Part shown: positions 18,134 through 27,650 of the stretch, piece by piece
Numbering within the stretch: the first letter of the stretch is position 1
How the letters are laid out: the number at the start of each line of letters is the position of its first letter
Assembly: GCA_028280515.1 (NCBI GenBank)
Contig: JANQLP010000026.1
Coordinates: 1-64,000, forward strand
Direction of reading: 5' to 3'
From: Hyphomicrobiales bacterium
GTDB taxonomy: Bacteria; Pseudomonadota; Alphaproteobacteria; Rhizobiales; Methyloligellaceae
Length of the DNA: 64,000 bases
The notes under the pieces: generated by a model
The model's input: the letters and a program-made list of their open reading frames with translations, nothing else
Told to the model about the DNA's origin: nothing
Databases searched by the model: none
Program-made: the position numbers and the translations under genes

Positions 18134-19290
18134 CAGCCGGTGTCCGCTTCGCCGCCGAGATAGATGCGTTCCGCGCGTGTTCCGAGGCTGGTCAGGATCT
18201 CATAGCCGATGGTTTCCGCCTCGTCCGCCAGATCGTCGATGCTGACATGCGGTCCGATGATCTCGACCCACGCACCGCGACGGGCAACGGTTTCGGGAAC
18301 GTTGGTGACGTCGAGGGTGATGAGATCCATGGAGACGCGGCCGAGGGCCGGGGCAGGGTGGCCTTCGATGTAACCGGTCAGGCCGGATTTGGTATTGTGC
18401 GCGCCCAGATACCGCAAGATGCCGTCCGCATAGCCAAGGGTCAGGGTCGCCACACGGGTCGGGTGTTTCAGCGTGTGCGCCGCGCCGTAACCGACCGTGC
18501 GCCCGGCCGGTGCGTCATGGATCTGCGTGATGCGCGCATGCAACTGAACCACCGGAGCCAGTGGTTCGCGTCCCGCGACCGCGCGTCCCCCATACATGGA
18601 GAACCCGGCGCGCACCATGTCGAAGTGGTAAGGAAGTCCGAGATGAATGCCGCCGGAGTTGGCGAAACATGTCGGCAGGGTCGGGAGCAAAGCACGCAAC
18701 TCGTTGAACGCGGCAAGCTGCTCCGCATTCATCGGGTGGTCCGGCTCATCGGCGCAGGCAAGATGGCTCATGATCAAAGCCGGCGTGAAGGCCTCCAGCA
18801 GCTGCGGGGCGCCTGCGAGTTGGTCCACCTCCGCGCGCGTCAACCCGAGCCGGTGCATGCCGGTATCCATTTGGATCGCGGCGGGCAGGGGCGTGCCTGC
18901 TTCGCTGCAGAATTCGGCCCAGTCCTTCATTTCCTCAAAGCTGGAGATGACAGGGCGGGCCCGGATCGCGGCAAACGCCCGACCGGCACCCCGAAACACA
19001 CCGTTGAGCACATAGATCGTGGCGTCAGGTGCTGCCGCCCGGACGGTCTCGGCTTCATTGAAGGCGGCGACGAAGAAGGTTTTGCATCCGGCCTGCGTCA
19101 ACGCACGGACCGCTTGGGTTCCGCCTGTCCCGTAGGCGTTCGCCTTGACCACGGCCGCACATTCCGCGTCCCCGGCCAGAGTGCGAAGGGTGCGATAATT
19201 TGACTTCAGCGCTTCCAGGTCGATCGCGAGTACGGCCGTTGCCGTCGCGCTTGCGGAGCCAAGATGAGGCGGGTCGGAGAAGTTCGGCAT
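18133..19290 (-). CDS. alr: Alanine racemase
   Basis: A 385-residue fold-type III PLP enzyme supplying D-alanine for peptidoglycan. The PLP lysine is in VVKANAYG near residue 45, and the catalytic tyrosine of the partner subunit in TVGYGAAHT. SMDLITLD matches the C-terminal family block. The frame is open upstream to 19389, but the ATG at 19290 gives the family length and avoids overlapping dnaB, which ends at 19310. It is coupled to radA. Confidence 0.93.
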   Translation of the reverse strand: MPNFSDPPHLGSASATATAVLAIDLEALKSNYRTLRTLAGDAECAAVVKANAYGTGGTQAVRALTQAGCKTFFVAAFNEAETVRAAAPDATIYVLNGVFRGAGRAFAAIRARPVISSFEEMKDWAEFCSEAGTPLPAAIQMDTGMHRLGLTRAEVDQLAGAPQLLEAFTPALIMSHLACADEPDHPMNAEQLAAFNELRALLPTLPTCFANSGGIHLGLPYHFDMVRAGFSMYGGRAVAGREPLAPVVQLHARITQIHDAPAGRTVGYGAAHTLKHPTRVATLTLGYADGILRYLGAHNTKSGLTGYIEGHPAPALGRVSMDLITLDVTNVPETVARRGAWVEIIGPHVSIDDLADEAETIGYEILTSLGTRAERIYLGGEADTG

Positions 19291-19309
19291 TGCGCGCGCC
19301 GGCTCGTGA

Positions 19310-20812
19310 TTATTCCATACGTTCGGGGAGGCGCTTATCGTCCGCCAGATCGCAAAAGCGAGTGATTTCACCTTGGAATTGCAGATCAACTGTACCGGTA
19401 GGACCGTGACGCTGCTTCGCTATAATGATCTCTGCCTTTCCGAACGCATCATCCATCATTTGTTGCCACTCGGAGAACTTTGGATCTTTTTCGTCTCTTT
19501 TCTGACGTTCCAAATAATACTCTTGACGGAAGACGAACATGACAACATCGGCATCCTGTTCGATCGAGCCCGATTCCCTGAGGTCCGCGAGCTGCGGGCG
19601 CTTGTCGTCACGCTGCTCCACCTGACGCGAAAGCTGGGACAGGGCGATGATCGGAACGTTCAACTCTTTGGCCAGCGCCTTCAGACGCGTGGTGATCTCC
19701 GTGATCTCCTGCACCCGGCCCTCGGCCGCCCGCCGGGTCGATCCGGTGAGCAGTTGCAGATAGTCGACGATGATCAGCCCGAGTCCTTTCTGGCGCTTGA
19801 GCCGGCGCGCCCTAGCAGCTAACTGAGCAACGGTAATACCACCTGTTTGATCTATATAGAGTGGAATGTTCTCGAGCCTCTGGGAGGCATAAACAAGTTT
19901 ATCGAACTCCTCCTTTTCGATCTTTCCACGTCGAATCATCTCTGAAGGAATTTCCGCCTGCTCCGACAGAATACGAGTAGCCAATTGCTCCGCCGACATC
20001 TCCAGAGAGAAAAATCCGACCACAGCTCCATCTACTGTGTGTTCGGTACCATCGGACCGGTGCTCCACCTTGTATGCTTGCGCCACGTGAAAGGCGATAT
20101 TCGTGGCGAACGCAGTCTTACCCATAGAAGGCCGTCCCGCAATTATCACGAGGTCTGAAGGTTGCAGGCCGCCCATTCTAAAGTCGAGATCCTTGAAGCC
20201 GGTGGCAATGCCGCTGAGGCCCCCATCTCGATTATAGGCGTTCGCCGCCATGTCGATTGCATCAGTGAGGGCGGAGGTGAAGGCCTCGAACCCCGATCCG
20301 TACTTGCCGGTCTCGGCAAGTTCGAACAGCCGCTGCTCGGCGTCCTCGATCTGCGTTGAAGGCGGTGCGTCGATGGGCGCGTCATAGGCGAGGTTCACCA
20401 TGTCCTCGCCGATGAAAATGAGGTCGCGCCGGATGGCGAGGTCATAGACCGTGCGTCCGTAGTCCTCCGCATTGATCACTGTCGTGGCATTCGCCGCAAG
20501 CCGTCCGAGATATTGCGGCACGGTGAGGTCGGCGCTGAGCGGCTCCTCGTGCTCGAAGAAGGTCTTGAGGGTGATCGGTGATGCGCGCTTGCCGGCCGAG
20601 ATCAGTTTGATCGCCGCTTCATAGATGCGTCCATGGAGCGGATCGAAGAAGTGCTTCGATTGCAGAAAGCCGGAGACCCTGTCGCTGGCATCGTTGTTGA
20701 CGAGGATCGCGCCCAAAAGCGCCTGCTCTGCCTCGATGTTGTGGGGAGCCGCACGGAACGGCGCTTCGTCCTCTTCGACAAGGTTGGCGATGTTGGTTTG
20801 GGCCGGTTCCAT
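19310..20812 (-). CDS. dnaB: Replicative DNA helicase DnaB
   Basis: A 500-residue RecA-fold hexameric helicase that unwinds DNA at the fork. The N-terminal DnaB domain opens with PHNIEAEQALLGAIL. The Walker A is AGRPSMGKTAFAT, the Walker B LGLIIVDYLQL, and the C-terminal arginine finger region contains FRQEYYLE. Length is normal and no intein interrupts the motifs. It precedes alr by 20 nt. The 211 bp upstream (to rplI) hold no gene. Confidence 0.97.
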   Translation of the reverse strand: MEPAQTNIANLVEEDEAPFRAAPHNIEAEQALLGAILVNNDASDRVSGFLQSKHFFDPLHGRIYEAAIKLISAGKRASPITLKTFFEHEEPLSADLTVPQYLGRLAANATTVINAEDYGRTVYDLAIRRDLIFIGEDMVNLAYDAPIDAPPSTQIEDAEQRLFELAETGKYGSGFEAFTSALTDAIDMAANAYNRDGGLSGIATGFKDLDFRMGGLQPSDLVIIAGRPSMGKTAFATNIAFHVAQAYKVEHRSDGTEHTVDGAVVGFFSLEMSAEQLATRILSEQAEIPSEMIRRGKIEKEEFDKLVYASQRLENIPLYIDQTGGITVAQLAARARRLKRQKGLGLIIVDYLQLLTGSTRRAAEGRVQEITEITTRLKALAKELNVPIIALSQLSRQVEQRDDKRPQLADLRESGSIEQDADVVMFVFRQEYYLERQKRDEKDPKFSEWQQMMDDAFGKAEIIIAKQRHGPTGTVDLQFQGEITRFCDLADDKRLPERME

Positions 20813-21023
20813 GCTGTCGACAATACGCGCAATTCCGATTCGCGAAACGGGAAAGCCGATTGGCGCGAAATAAACCTGCCACTCCTGTGTATTACGTGAA
20901 TTCCGGGAGTTGGCGGTCTTGCGTCGCGCCGCGAATCAGCGGCTGTGCCGTAAGTGTGCATGCCGGCAGCGTTTCAGCGCAACCGGCATGCGGAAAGTGC
21001 GGTGAATGGCCGCCCGAAGATGC

Positions 21024-21731
21024 CTAGTCTTTCGGTGTCTCCGCATCGTCTTCAGCCGGTGCGTCGCCAGGTGCGTCGCCTGGCTCATCGTTCGGCTCCT
21101 CGGAGGCCGCAGATCCTTCCGTCGCGTCGGCGTCCTCTGCGGCTTCGGCGTCAAGCGCCTCTTCCGCCTGCTTGGCAAGGTCTTCGTCTTCGAACACCTC
21201 TTCGGCGGCAATCGTCTCTTCTTCTTCGTCGACCTCATCGACCTCGACGGTGACGTCCTCGCCACGCGCCTGCCGTTCGGCTTCGTCTTCGGACCGGGCG
21301 ACGTTGACATTGACGGTCACGATCACCTCCGGGTGCAGCGTGACGCGCAGGGGATGAACGCCGAGAACCTTGATCGGTTTGTCCAGCTGCACCTGATGGC
21401 GGGCCACCGAAAACCCGGCTTCGGTGATCAGATCCGCAATGTCGCGGGTCGAGACGGAGCCGTAGAGCTGCCCGGTGTCACCAGCCTGACGGATGGCCAC
21501 GAAGCTCTGATCGTCGAGCTTCCCGGCGACGCCCTCCGCTTCGGTCTTGAGTTCCAGATTACGCGCTTCAAGCTGCGAGCGTTGGCTTTCGAACCGTTCC
21601 TTGTTGGCATCGGTCGCGCGCAGCGCCTTTCCCTGGGGCAACAGATAGTTGCGCGCGTAACCGTCCTTGACGGTCACGATATCGCCCATCTGTCCGAGCT
21701 TCCCGATCCGCTCCAAAAGGATGATTTGCAT
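21024..21731 (-). CDS. rplI: 50S ribosomal protein L9 with long acidic C-terminal extension
   Basis: A 235-residue protein starting [17 protein letters not shown], the L9 signature, from the ATG at 21731. The first 150 residues cover the two L9 domains. About 85 more, rich in Glu, Asp and Ala ([23 protein letters not shown] and onward), are an acidic low-complexity tail. E. coli L9 has 149 residues. Alphaproteobacterial L9 proteins often carry shorter tails. It belongs to the rpsF-rpsR-DUF2232-rplI unit. Confidence 0.94.
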   Translation of the reverse strand: MQIILLERIGKLGQMGDIVTVKDGYARNYLLPQGKALRATDANKERFESQRSQLEARNLELKTEAEGVAGKLDDQSFVAIRQAGDTGQLYGSVSTRDIADLITEAGFSVARHQVQLDKPIKVLGVHPLRVTLHPEVIVTVNVNVARSEDEAERQARGEDVTVEVDEVDEEEETIAAEEVFEDEDLAKQAEEALDAEAAEDADATEGSAASEEPNDEPGDAPGDAPAEDDAETPKD

Positions 21732-21783
21732 AATGTCTCTCCGATACTGCGTCCCAGAATGTCCGTTGTTTGTCCGTCTGTAA

Positions 21784-22776
21784 TCAGTCGTTATTCGAAG
21801 GCGGCGGTGCGCCCAATGAGCGCTGGCGCAGGCGAAACACGGGTTCTCCGATACCGATGATCGCCACCACCAGCGCCACCCAGCCGAAAAGAATGATCCC
21901 CAGATAAAGCGCCCCGAGGGCCACGAACTTGAACGGCGAATTGCGCGCCAGAACGTGCAGCACCACGAGGCCCAGCAGCACATAGGCCAGCAGAAAGGCG
22001 CCGGCGAAGCCGGTCGCAATGACACTGAGAATGCCGGGGGCAAAGGTTCCGAGCAACGACGCCACGAACCCGAGGGCAAAGTGGGGCGGATAGCTCATCA
22101 TCGTGAAATCCGGCCAGGGCCGGATGGCGCGGCCCGACGTGGTCATGACCCGGCCTGCCGTCCACATGTTCAGGAGCATGACCGTCAGCCAGACGATTGC
22201 CGACGCGGCAGGCAGCGCCCGGATCAGCAGCTCGATGACAGGCGCCATGTCCTCTTTGCTCATACCGGGCGGAGCGCCGTCCGGCATCTGGCTAAAGAAC
22301 GTCCTGTCCAGAATCTCTTTGAGATTGTTGCGGTAGCTTTCGATGTCCATACCGAACATCGGAACGCTCAAAGCCGCAATGCCGCCGGCCATCAGCGTCG
22401 CCCAGGCAACAATGCGCCCCGGCGGATACCATTCGATCTTGCCCGATGGAGGGGCATGCGCCGCGCCGTGCTCGACAACGGCGTTTTCACTTACCGGTCT
22501 GCCGAGAAGGGCAAAGTAGCACAGCACGGCGACCGGGAGGCCGAGGGTCAGGAAGTATCCGAGGCCGGCAATGGGGGCCATCACGATGCCCACCAATCCG
22601 GAACCGACAAGCGTCGACACGATCACGGCCTGTGTGCCCCAGCCGAGGCCGGCGATGAAGCCCGGCAAGGCGGTTACGTAAAACAGCACGATCGCCCAGG
22701 TGCTTATGAGCGTCGATGCGAACAGGACGGCGGACGCAAGTCCCGCGACCAGGCCTATGAGGATCGGTGAGTTCAT
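21784..22776 (-). CDS. DUF2232 (YybS-like) integral membrane protein
   Basis: A 330-residue protein with about eight hydrophobic segments (for example [16 protein letters not shown] at 5-20 and [19 protein letters not shown] near 73-91), and a short loop between them. It matches by context and pattern the DUF2232 protein encoded between rpsR and rplI in Rhizobiales. Its function is unknown; a transport or membrane-organisation role is only suggested by topology. Confidence 0.8.
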   Translation of the reverse strand: MNSPILIGLVAGLASAVLFASTLISTWAIVLFYVTALPGFIAGLGWGTQAVIVSTLVGSGLVGIVMAPIAGLGYFLTLGLPVAVLCYFALLGRPVSENAVVEHGAAHAPPSGKIEWYPPGRIVAWATLMAGGIAALSVPMFGMDIESYRNNLKEILDRTFFSQMPDGAPPGMSKEDMAPVIELLIRALPAASAIVWLTVMLLNMWTAGRVMTTSGRAIRPWPDFTMMSYPPHFALGFVASLLGTFAPGILSVIATGFAGAFLLAYVLLGLVVLHVLARNSPFKFVALGALYLGIILFGWVALVVAIIGIGEPVFRLRQRSLGAPPPSNND

Positions 22777-22872
22777 GCCGTAAGCTGTCCCGCCCTAAGC
22801 TGGTGCGGTTAGAGGCAAATTCTGATCGTCTGCCCCAACCAGTCGGTAAATGCCGCTTTCGGTCCCGCCCCG

Positions 22873-23112
22873 CTACTTGATGACGTAGGGGATCAGGCCG
22901 AGAAAGCGCGCACGTTTGATGGCTTTCGCCAGTTCTCTCTGCTTCTTCGCCGAAACTGCCGTGATCCGGCTCGGCACGATCTTGCCGCGCTCGGACACAT
23001 AGCGCTGCAGCAGTTTGACATCCTTGTAGTCGATCTTCGGTGCTGTGTCGCTGGAGAACGGACAGGTCTTGCGCCGGCGGTAGAAGGGGCGGCGTCTGGG
23101 TGCGGTGGCCAT
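22873..23112 (-). CDS. rpsR: 30S ribosomal protein S18
   Basis: A 79-residue basic protein with [14 protein letters not shown] at the N-terminus and [18 protein letters not shown], the S18 signature. It pairs with S6 on the platform of the small subunit. It starts 6 nt after the rpsF stop, so the two partners are made from one message. Confidence 0.97.
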   Translation of the reverse strand: MATAPRRRPFYRRRKTCPFSSDTAPKIDYKDVKLLQRYVSERGKIVPSRITAVSAKKQRELAKAIKRARFLGLIPYVIK

Positions 23113-23117
23113 GCGCG

Positions 23118-23609
23118 TTACTCCTCTTTCCCGGCGTCTTCGCCTTTTGACGGGCTTTCGTCGGTCTTCGGTGCGTCTCCGGTGCTTTCGGCCTCCTTTG
23201 AGGCAGCCGCGGGTGCGGTCGCCCTCGCAGGCGCCGGACGTGAGTCGCGGTCCCGATGATCCCTGCGGCCGCCGCGCCGGTCGTCGCGGTCGCCACGCTT
23301 CATCATCGCCGAGGGGCCTTCTTCCAGCTCATCGACCCGCAGCGTCAGAAAGCGGATGACATCGGTCGACAGACCCATCTGTCGTTCCATCTCCGCGACC
23401 GCGTCGTGCGGAGAGTCGATGTTCATCAGCGCGAAATGCGCCTTCCGGTTTTTCTTGATCTTGTAGGCGAGGTTCTTCAGACCCCACAGCTCGGTCTTCT
23501 CGATCGACCCGCCATTGTCCTTGATAATCGACTGGTATGTCTCGACCAGTCCTTCGAACTGCTGGGGCGAGATGTCCTGGCGGCCCAGCAAGACGTGTTC
23601 ATAAAGCGG
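23118..23609 (-). CDS. rpsF: 30S ribosomal protein S6
   Basis: A 163-residue protein from the ATG at 23609 ([18 protein letters not shown]). The S6 fold occupies about 1-100 ([19 protein letters not shown]). The rest is a charged, Arg/Asp/Ala-rich tail typical of alphaproteobacterial S6. An AGAGGAAAGG ribosome site precedes the start. It is first in the rpsF-rpsR-DUF2232-rplI unit, with a promoter candidate about 155 bp upstream. Confidence 0.96.
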   Translation of the reverse strand, partial: PLYEHVLLGRQDISPQQFEGLVETYQSIIKDNGGSIEKTELWGLKNLAYKIKKNRKAHFALMNIDSPHDAVAEMERQMGLSTDVIRFLTLRVDELEEGPSAMMKRGDRDDRRGGRRDHRDRDSRPAPARATAPAAASKEAESTGDAPKTDESPSKGEDAGKEE

Positions 23610-23657
23610 CATGGATGCAGCCTTTCCTCTTGTTTCGTCCGCCCGGCGCAAAGCCTC

Positions 23658-23686
23658 TTTGAGCCGCAAAACAGGAAAGGCTCAAA
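23658..23686 (-). promoter_or_regulatory. Perfect 8-bp stem with 13-nt loop in the rpsF leader
   Basis: On the minus strand the arms TTTGAGCC and GGCTCAAA can pair around a 13-nt loop, about 50 nt before the rpsF start. S6:S18 complexes are known to repress their own operon by binding leader RNA structures in many bacteria, so this hairpin is a candidate. There is no U-run after it, so it is not a terminator. The match to the described S6:S18 motif was not checked. Confidence 0.35.
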
Positions 23687-23763
23687 AAAGGTGACCCTAA
23701 AGAGCGGAGACACGGGAAATACAAAGACTTCCGTTCAGCCTCCAGCCGGGCTGTTAAAGCGGA

Positions 23764-23791
23764 CTTATACGCGTTTGGTGCCGCTTTGCAA
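23764..23791 (-). promoter_or_regulatory. Promoter candidate for rpsF operon
   Basis: On the minus strand TTGCAA (23791-23786) is followed by a 16-bp spacer and TATAAG (23769-23764), a good sigma-70-type pair for an alphaproteobacterium. It would give a leader of about 150 nt containing the hairpin at 23658-23686. It lies in the 351-bp divergent gap between rpsF (23609) and fabD (23961); the only other signal seen there is a pair of TTGACA boxes facing fabD. Confidence 0.5.
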
Positions 23792-23850
23792 GTGCTATCG
23801 ACATCACGCAACACACCGGAAACCGGGCGGATTCCGGCGTTGCGCGATGA

Positions 23851-23872
23851 TTGACAGCGCGAGCGCTTGACA
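23851..23872 (+). promoter_or_regulatory. Two TTGACA -35 boxes upstream of fabD
   Basis: TTGACA occurs at 23851-23856 and again at 23867-23872 on the plus strand, about 90-110 bp before the fabD ATG. No convincing -10 hexamer stands 16-18 bp after either, so the pair may be overlapping promoters with weak -10 elements or one promoter plus a chance repeat. Confidence 0.35.
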
Positions 23873-23960
23873 GGGACAACCAAACGGTGTCTTTGGCGCG
23901 GAAATTCACGTGGGCTGTGGCCCCGAAGAACCTCCATGCAGTGCAGTCCGGACTGTCAGA

Positions 23961-24911
23961 ATGACGATTGCCTATACGTTTCCGGGTCAGGGAAGTCAGC
24001 AGGTCGGCATGGGTGCCGAGCTGGCGCAAAGCTTCGAGAGCGCACGTCGCGTCTTTGAGGAAATCGACGAGGCGCTGGGTCAGAATCTCTCGCAGATCGC
24101 TTGGGAGGGCCCGGAAGATACGCTGACTTTGACGGAGAACGCGCAGCCGGCGCTGATGGCTGTGTCTTTGGCCGCGGCGCGGGTGCTGGAGAATGAGAAG
24201 GGCATCTCCCTCAAGGATACAGCCAGGTTCGTGGCCGGCCATTCGCTCGGCGAATACTCGGCGCTGGCGGCGTCCGGGGCGTTGAGCATCGCCGATACCG
24301 CGCGGCTGCTGAAAATCCGCGGCCAATCCATGCAGGCCGCTGTGCCGGTAGGCGAGGGAGCGATGGCGGCTTTGCTCGGGCTCGACTTGGCCGAGGCGCA
24401 GAACCTTGCTGAAGCCGCCGCGGAGAGCGACGTCTGTCAGGCCGCCAACGACAATGCGCCGGGTCAGGTCGTGGTTTCCGGCTCGAAGGCGGCGGTCGAG
24501 AGGGCGGTGGAACTGGCGCCGGAATTCGGCGCGCGGCGCGCCGTGCTGTTGCCTGTCAGCGCCCCGTTTCATTGTGCACTGATGCAGCCGGCTGCCGACG
24601 CCATGGCGGAGGCGCTCGCTGACGTGGAGATCAAGTCTCCAGCCGTGCCGCTGATCGCGAATGTGGTCGCCGGCGAAGTCACGGATCCGGAGGACATTCG
24701 CGCCCGCCTGGTCGAACAGGTGACGGGGGCGGTCAGATGGCGCGAGTCAGTGCTCTATATGGCCGGCGCGGGCGTAACGGCCCTGTACGAAATCGGCGCG
24801 GGGCGCGTGTTGACCGGCCTTGCGCGGCGGATCGAGCGGTCGCTCGAGGCGAGTTCGGTTGGAACCCCGGACGAGGTCGAGGCGGCCGCGGAAAAGCTCA
24901 AGACGGCGTAG
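23961..24911 (+). CDS. fabD: Malonyl-CoA:ACP transacylase
   Basis: A 316-residue enzyme that loads malonyl onto the acyl carrier protein. The N-terminus is TFPGQGSQ. The active-site serine is in GHSLGEYSALAA, and VSAPFHCALM holds the catalytic histidine. The ATG at 23961 gives the usual N-terminus; the frame extends upstream to 23910 without family similarity. It heads fabD-fabG-acpP-fabF, a conserved fatty-acid synthesis cluster. Confidence 0.96.
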   Translation: MTIAYTFPGQGSQQVGMGAELAQSFESARRVFEEIDEALGQNLSQIAWEGPEDTLTLTENAQPALMAVSLAAARVLENEKGISLKDTARFVAGHSLGEYSALAASGALSIADTARLLKIRGQSMQAAVPVGEGAMAALLGLDLAEAQNLAEAAAESDVCQAANDNAPGQVVVSGSKAAVERAVELAPEFGARRAVLLPVSAPFHCALMQPAADAMAEALADVEIKSPAVPLIANVVAGEVTDPEDIRARLVEQVTGAVRWRESVLYMAGAGVTALYEIGAGRVLTGLARRIERSLEASSVGTPDEVEAAAEKLKTA

Positions 24912-24931
24912 GGGGGGCAGGAAGAGGAAAA

Positions 24932-25669
24932 ATGTTTGATCTGACAGGAAAAGGTGCGCTCGTGACAGGCGCCAGTGGCGGCATTGGCGAGGCGATCGCC
25001 CGCGGCTTGCGTGCGCAAGGTGCAACGGTTGCGATTACCGGGACGCGCGAGGAGAAGCTCAACGAGCTTGCTGCAGACATGGGTGAGGGCGTGCATCCGC
25101 TCCCCTGCAATCTGCGCGACCGGGAGGCGGTTGCCAAACTCGCGGAAGATGCCGACCAGGCTGTCGGTCAGGTTGATATCCTGGTCAACAATGCGGGGAT
25201 CACACGGGACAATCTGTATATGCGCATGACGGACGAGGAGTGGGACGACGTCATCGCCGTCAACCTGACCTCGGTGTTCCTGCTCACGCGCGGTGTGCTG
25301 CGCGGCATGATGCGGCGGCGGTTCGGCCGGGTGGTCAACATTGCCTCCATCAGCGGAATGATCGGCAACCCTGGACAGCCGAACTACGCGGCCGCCAAGG
25401 CAGGCATGATCGGCATGACCAAGTCGCTCGCGCGCGAGGTGGCCACCCGCGGCATCACGGCCAATTGCATCGCGCCGGGGTTCATCGAAACGCCGATGAC
25501 CGCCGTGCTGAACGAGAAACAGCTCGCAGCGATCCACACAGCCATTCCGACCAGCACGTTCGGAAAGCCGGACGACATCGCGGCAGCAGCGATATATCTC
25601 GCTAGCAACGAAGCCAACTACGTGACCGGTCACACGCTTCACGTGAATGGCGGGATGATGATGGCGTAA
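24932..25669 (+). CDS. fabG: 3-oxoacyl-ACP reductase
   Basis: A 245-residue SDR that reduces beta-ketoacyl-ACP with NADPH. The cofactor loop TGASGGIGEA is at about 12-21, NNAGITRDN follows, and the catalytic Tyr/Lys are in PNYAAAKAG. The C-terminus GHTLHVNGGMMM is typical. The start is preceded by an AAGAGGAAAA ribosome site; fabD ends 20 nt upstream. Confidence 0.96.
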   Translation: MFDLTGKGALVTGASGGIGEAIARGLRAQGATVAITGTREEKLNELAADMGEGVHPLPCNLRDREAVAKLAEDADQAVGQVDILVNNAGITRDNLYMRMTDEEWDDVIAVNLTSVFLLTRGVLRGMMRRRFGRVVNIASISGMIGNPGQPNYAAAKAGMIGMTKSLAREVATRGITANCIAPGFIETPMTAVLNEKQLAAIHTAIPTSTFGKPDDIAAAAIYLASNEANYVTGHTLHVNGGMMMA

Positions 25670-25863
25670 GGAAAACGGCAGAAAAAGCGTTTGGTTTGCG
25701 GAGGAAACGGACGGATCACAGGCATTCTGGTCATCCCCAATAAAGTGTGATACGAAGCGGCCACTTTCCGGGGGGAGAGAAACTGCCGACCGTCCACAAA
25801 TCCCGGACAATCAACCGCTTGGCTTGTGGCCAAAATTAGAGTATCGCAGCGTGAATTGGTGGC

Positions 25864-25877
25864 ATTTGCCGGCAAAT
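25864..25877. promoter_or_regulatory. Perfect 14-bp palindrome upstream of acpP
   Basis: ATTTGCCGGCAAAT is a perfect palindrome centred about 42 bp before the acpP ATG, in the 243-bp fabG-acpP gap. A perfect 14-bp dyad this close to a highly expressed gene is a reasonable operator candidate. The binding protein is unknown. A chance occurrence is possible, since short GC-centred palindromes are common in this genome. Confidence 0.35.
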
Positions 25878-25912
25878 CGGGAGTTTGAGAACGACAATGG
25901 TGAGGCAATAAG

Positions 25913-26149
25913 ATGAGTGACATTGCAGAACGCGTAAGCAAAATTGTCGTGGAGCATCTTGGTGTTGAGGCGGACAAAGTGTCCGAGAACGCCAGCTTCA
26001 TCGATGATCTCGGGGCCGACAGTCTGGACACTGTCGAACTGGTGATGGCCTTTGAAGAAGAGTTCGGTTGCGAGATTCCGGACGACGCCGCTGAAACCAT
26101 CCTGACGGTCGGGGATGCCATCAAGTTTCTCGAGAAGAACAGCTCCTAG
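25913..26149 (+). CDS. acpP: Acyl carrier protein
   Basis: A 78-residue acidic protein. The phosphopantetheine attachment serine is S37 in [10 protein letters not shown]. The flanking helices ([17 protein letters not shown] and [20 protein letters not shown]) are canonical. It carries growing acyl chains between the Fab enzymes encoded on either side. It has its own 243-bp upstream gap with a palindrome, so separate transcription is likely. Confidence 0.98.
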   Translation: MSDIAERVSKIVVEHLGVEADKVSENASFIDDLGADSLDTVELVMAFEEEFGCEIPDDAAETILTVGDAIKFLEKNSS

Positions 26150-26287
26150 ATTCGCTCTCGGGATCGCCAATCCACCAAAGACACTGTAATTGTAGCGGTG
26201 CGGGGCGACCTGCATCGGACCGGGCTGGCGGCTCTTCCTTCCGGCGAGCATTCGGGGCCGGACTCATAATCAGGCGTGCAATTGAAC

Positions 26288-27553
26288 ATGCGACGTGTCG
26301 TCATTACGGGATTGGGAATTGTGTCGCCTCTTGGCTGTGGGGTCGAGCACACATGGTCCCGGTTAAAGGCAGGCGGGAACGCGGCCAAGCGCATCGAGTC
26401 GTTCGACGTGTCGGACCTGTCCTGTCAGGTCGCCTGCGAAATACCGCGAGGCGACGGGTCCGACGGTACCTACAATCCTGACGACTGGATGGAGCCCAAG
26501 GAGCGCCGCAAAGTCGACGACTTCATCGTGTTTGCGATGGCTGCCGCCGATCAGGCGTTGAACGATGCCGACTGGCATCCCGAAACGAAAGAGGCGCAGG
26601 ACCGTTCAGGCGTACTGATCGGATCCGGGATCGGCGGGCTTCAGGGCATCGAGCAAACGTCTCTTCTCATGGCGGAAAAAGGTCCGCGCCGCATAAGCCC
26701 CTTCTTCATTCCCGGCAGACTGATCAATCTCGCATCCGGTCAGGTGTCCATCCGGCATCAGCTCAAAGGGCCGAACCACTCGGTGGTAACGGCCTGTTCG
26801 ACCGGCGCGCACGCCGTCGGCGATGCCGCGCGACTGATCGCGCTGGACGACGCGGATGTGATGGTCGCGGGCGGCACCGAGTCGCCGGTATGCCGGTTGT
26901 CGATCGCCGGCTTTGCCGCGTGCCGCGCGCTCTCGACGCATTTCAACGACGAGCCGCAGCGCGCGTCGCGGCCGTATGACGAGGACCGGGACGGTTTCGT
27001 CATGGGGGAGGGGGCCGGCATTGTCGTTCTGGAGGAACTCGAGCACGCGCGGGCGCGCGGTGCGAAGATCTACGGTGAGGTGGTCGGATACGGTCTGAGC
27101 GGTGACGCGTTTCACATTACTGCTCCTGAAGAGACGGGCGACGGCGCGATGCGCTGCATGCAGGCGGCGATCAAACGCGCCGGGCTGGAACCGTCTGACA
27201 TCGACTACATCAATGCCCACGGCACCTCGACGCCGATGGGTGATGAAATCGAACTCGCGGCGGTGGAGCGGCTGTTCGGCAACGCTGCGGGCAAACTCTC
27301 CATGTCGTCGACCAAGTCGGCGATCGGTCATCTGCTGGGCGCGGCGGGCGCGGTGGAGACCATCTTTTCGGTGCTTTCCATTCGCGACAATGTCGCGCCG
27401 CCGACCCTGAACCTTGACAATCCGTCCGTCGAGACGGTGATCGATCTGGTCCCGCATGAAGCGCGGGAGCGGCAGATCGATACGGTTCTCAGCAACTCAT
27501 TCGGATTTGGCGGGACCAACGCGTCCTTGATATTCAGGCGCATCGAGGCCTGA
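26288..27553 (+). CDS. fabF: 3-oxoacyl-ACP synthase II
   Basis: A 421-residue condensing enzyme that elongates acyl-ACP. The start MRRVVITGLGIVSPLG is the family N-terminus; a GTG at 26276 would add four residues. The active-site cysteine lies in TACSTGAHAVGDA, and the two histidines in HGTSTPMGD and SAIGHLLGAAG. It follows acpP by 138 nt and completes the elongation cluster. Confidence 0.96.
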   Translation: MRRVVITGLGIVSPLGCGVEHTWSRLKAGGNAAKRIESFDVSDLSCQVACEIPRGDGSDGTYNPDDWMEPKERRKVDDFIVFAMAAADQALNDADWHPETKEAQDRSGVLIGSGIGGLQGIEQTSLLMAEKGPRRISPFFIPGRLINLASGQVSIRHQLKGPNHSVVTACSTGAHAVGDAARLIALDDADVMVAGGTESPVCRLSIAGFAACRALSTHFNDEPQRASRPYDEDRDGFVMGEGAGIVVLEELEHARARGAKIYGEVVGYGLSGDAFHITAPEETGDGAMRCMQAAIKRAGLEPSDIDYINAHGTSTPMGDEIELAAVERLFGNAAGKLSMSSTKSAIGHLLGAAGAVETIFSVLSIRDNVAPPTLNLDNPSVETVIDLVPHEARERQIDTVLSNSFGFGGTNASLIFRRIEA

Positions 27554-27650
27554 CCCTCGCAAATTTCTGATAGCATTCAGCGCCGCACAACCGTCCTTTC
27601 GCCATAATTGACGTGGAGTTTTCACGGTTGAAACGGGTATAAAATCAATC

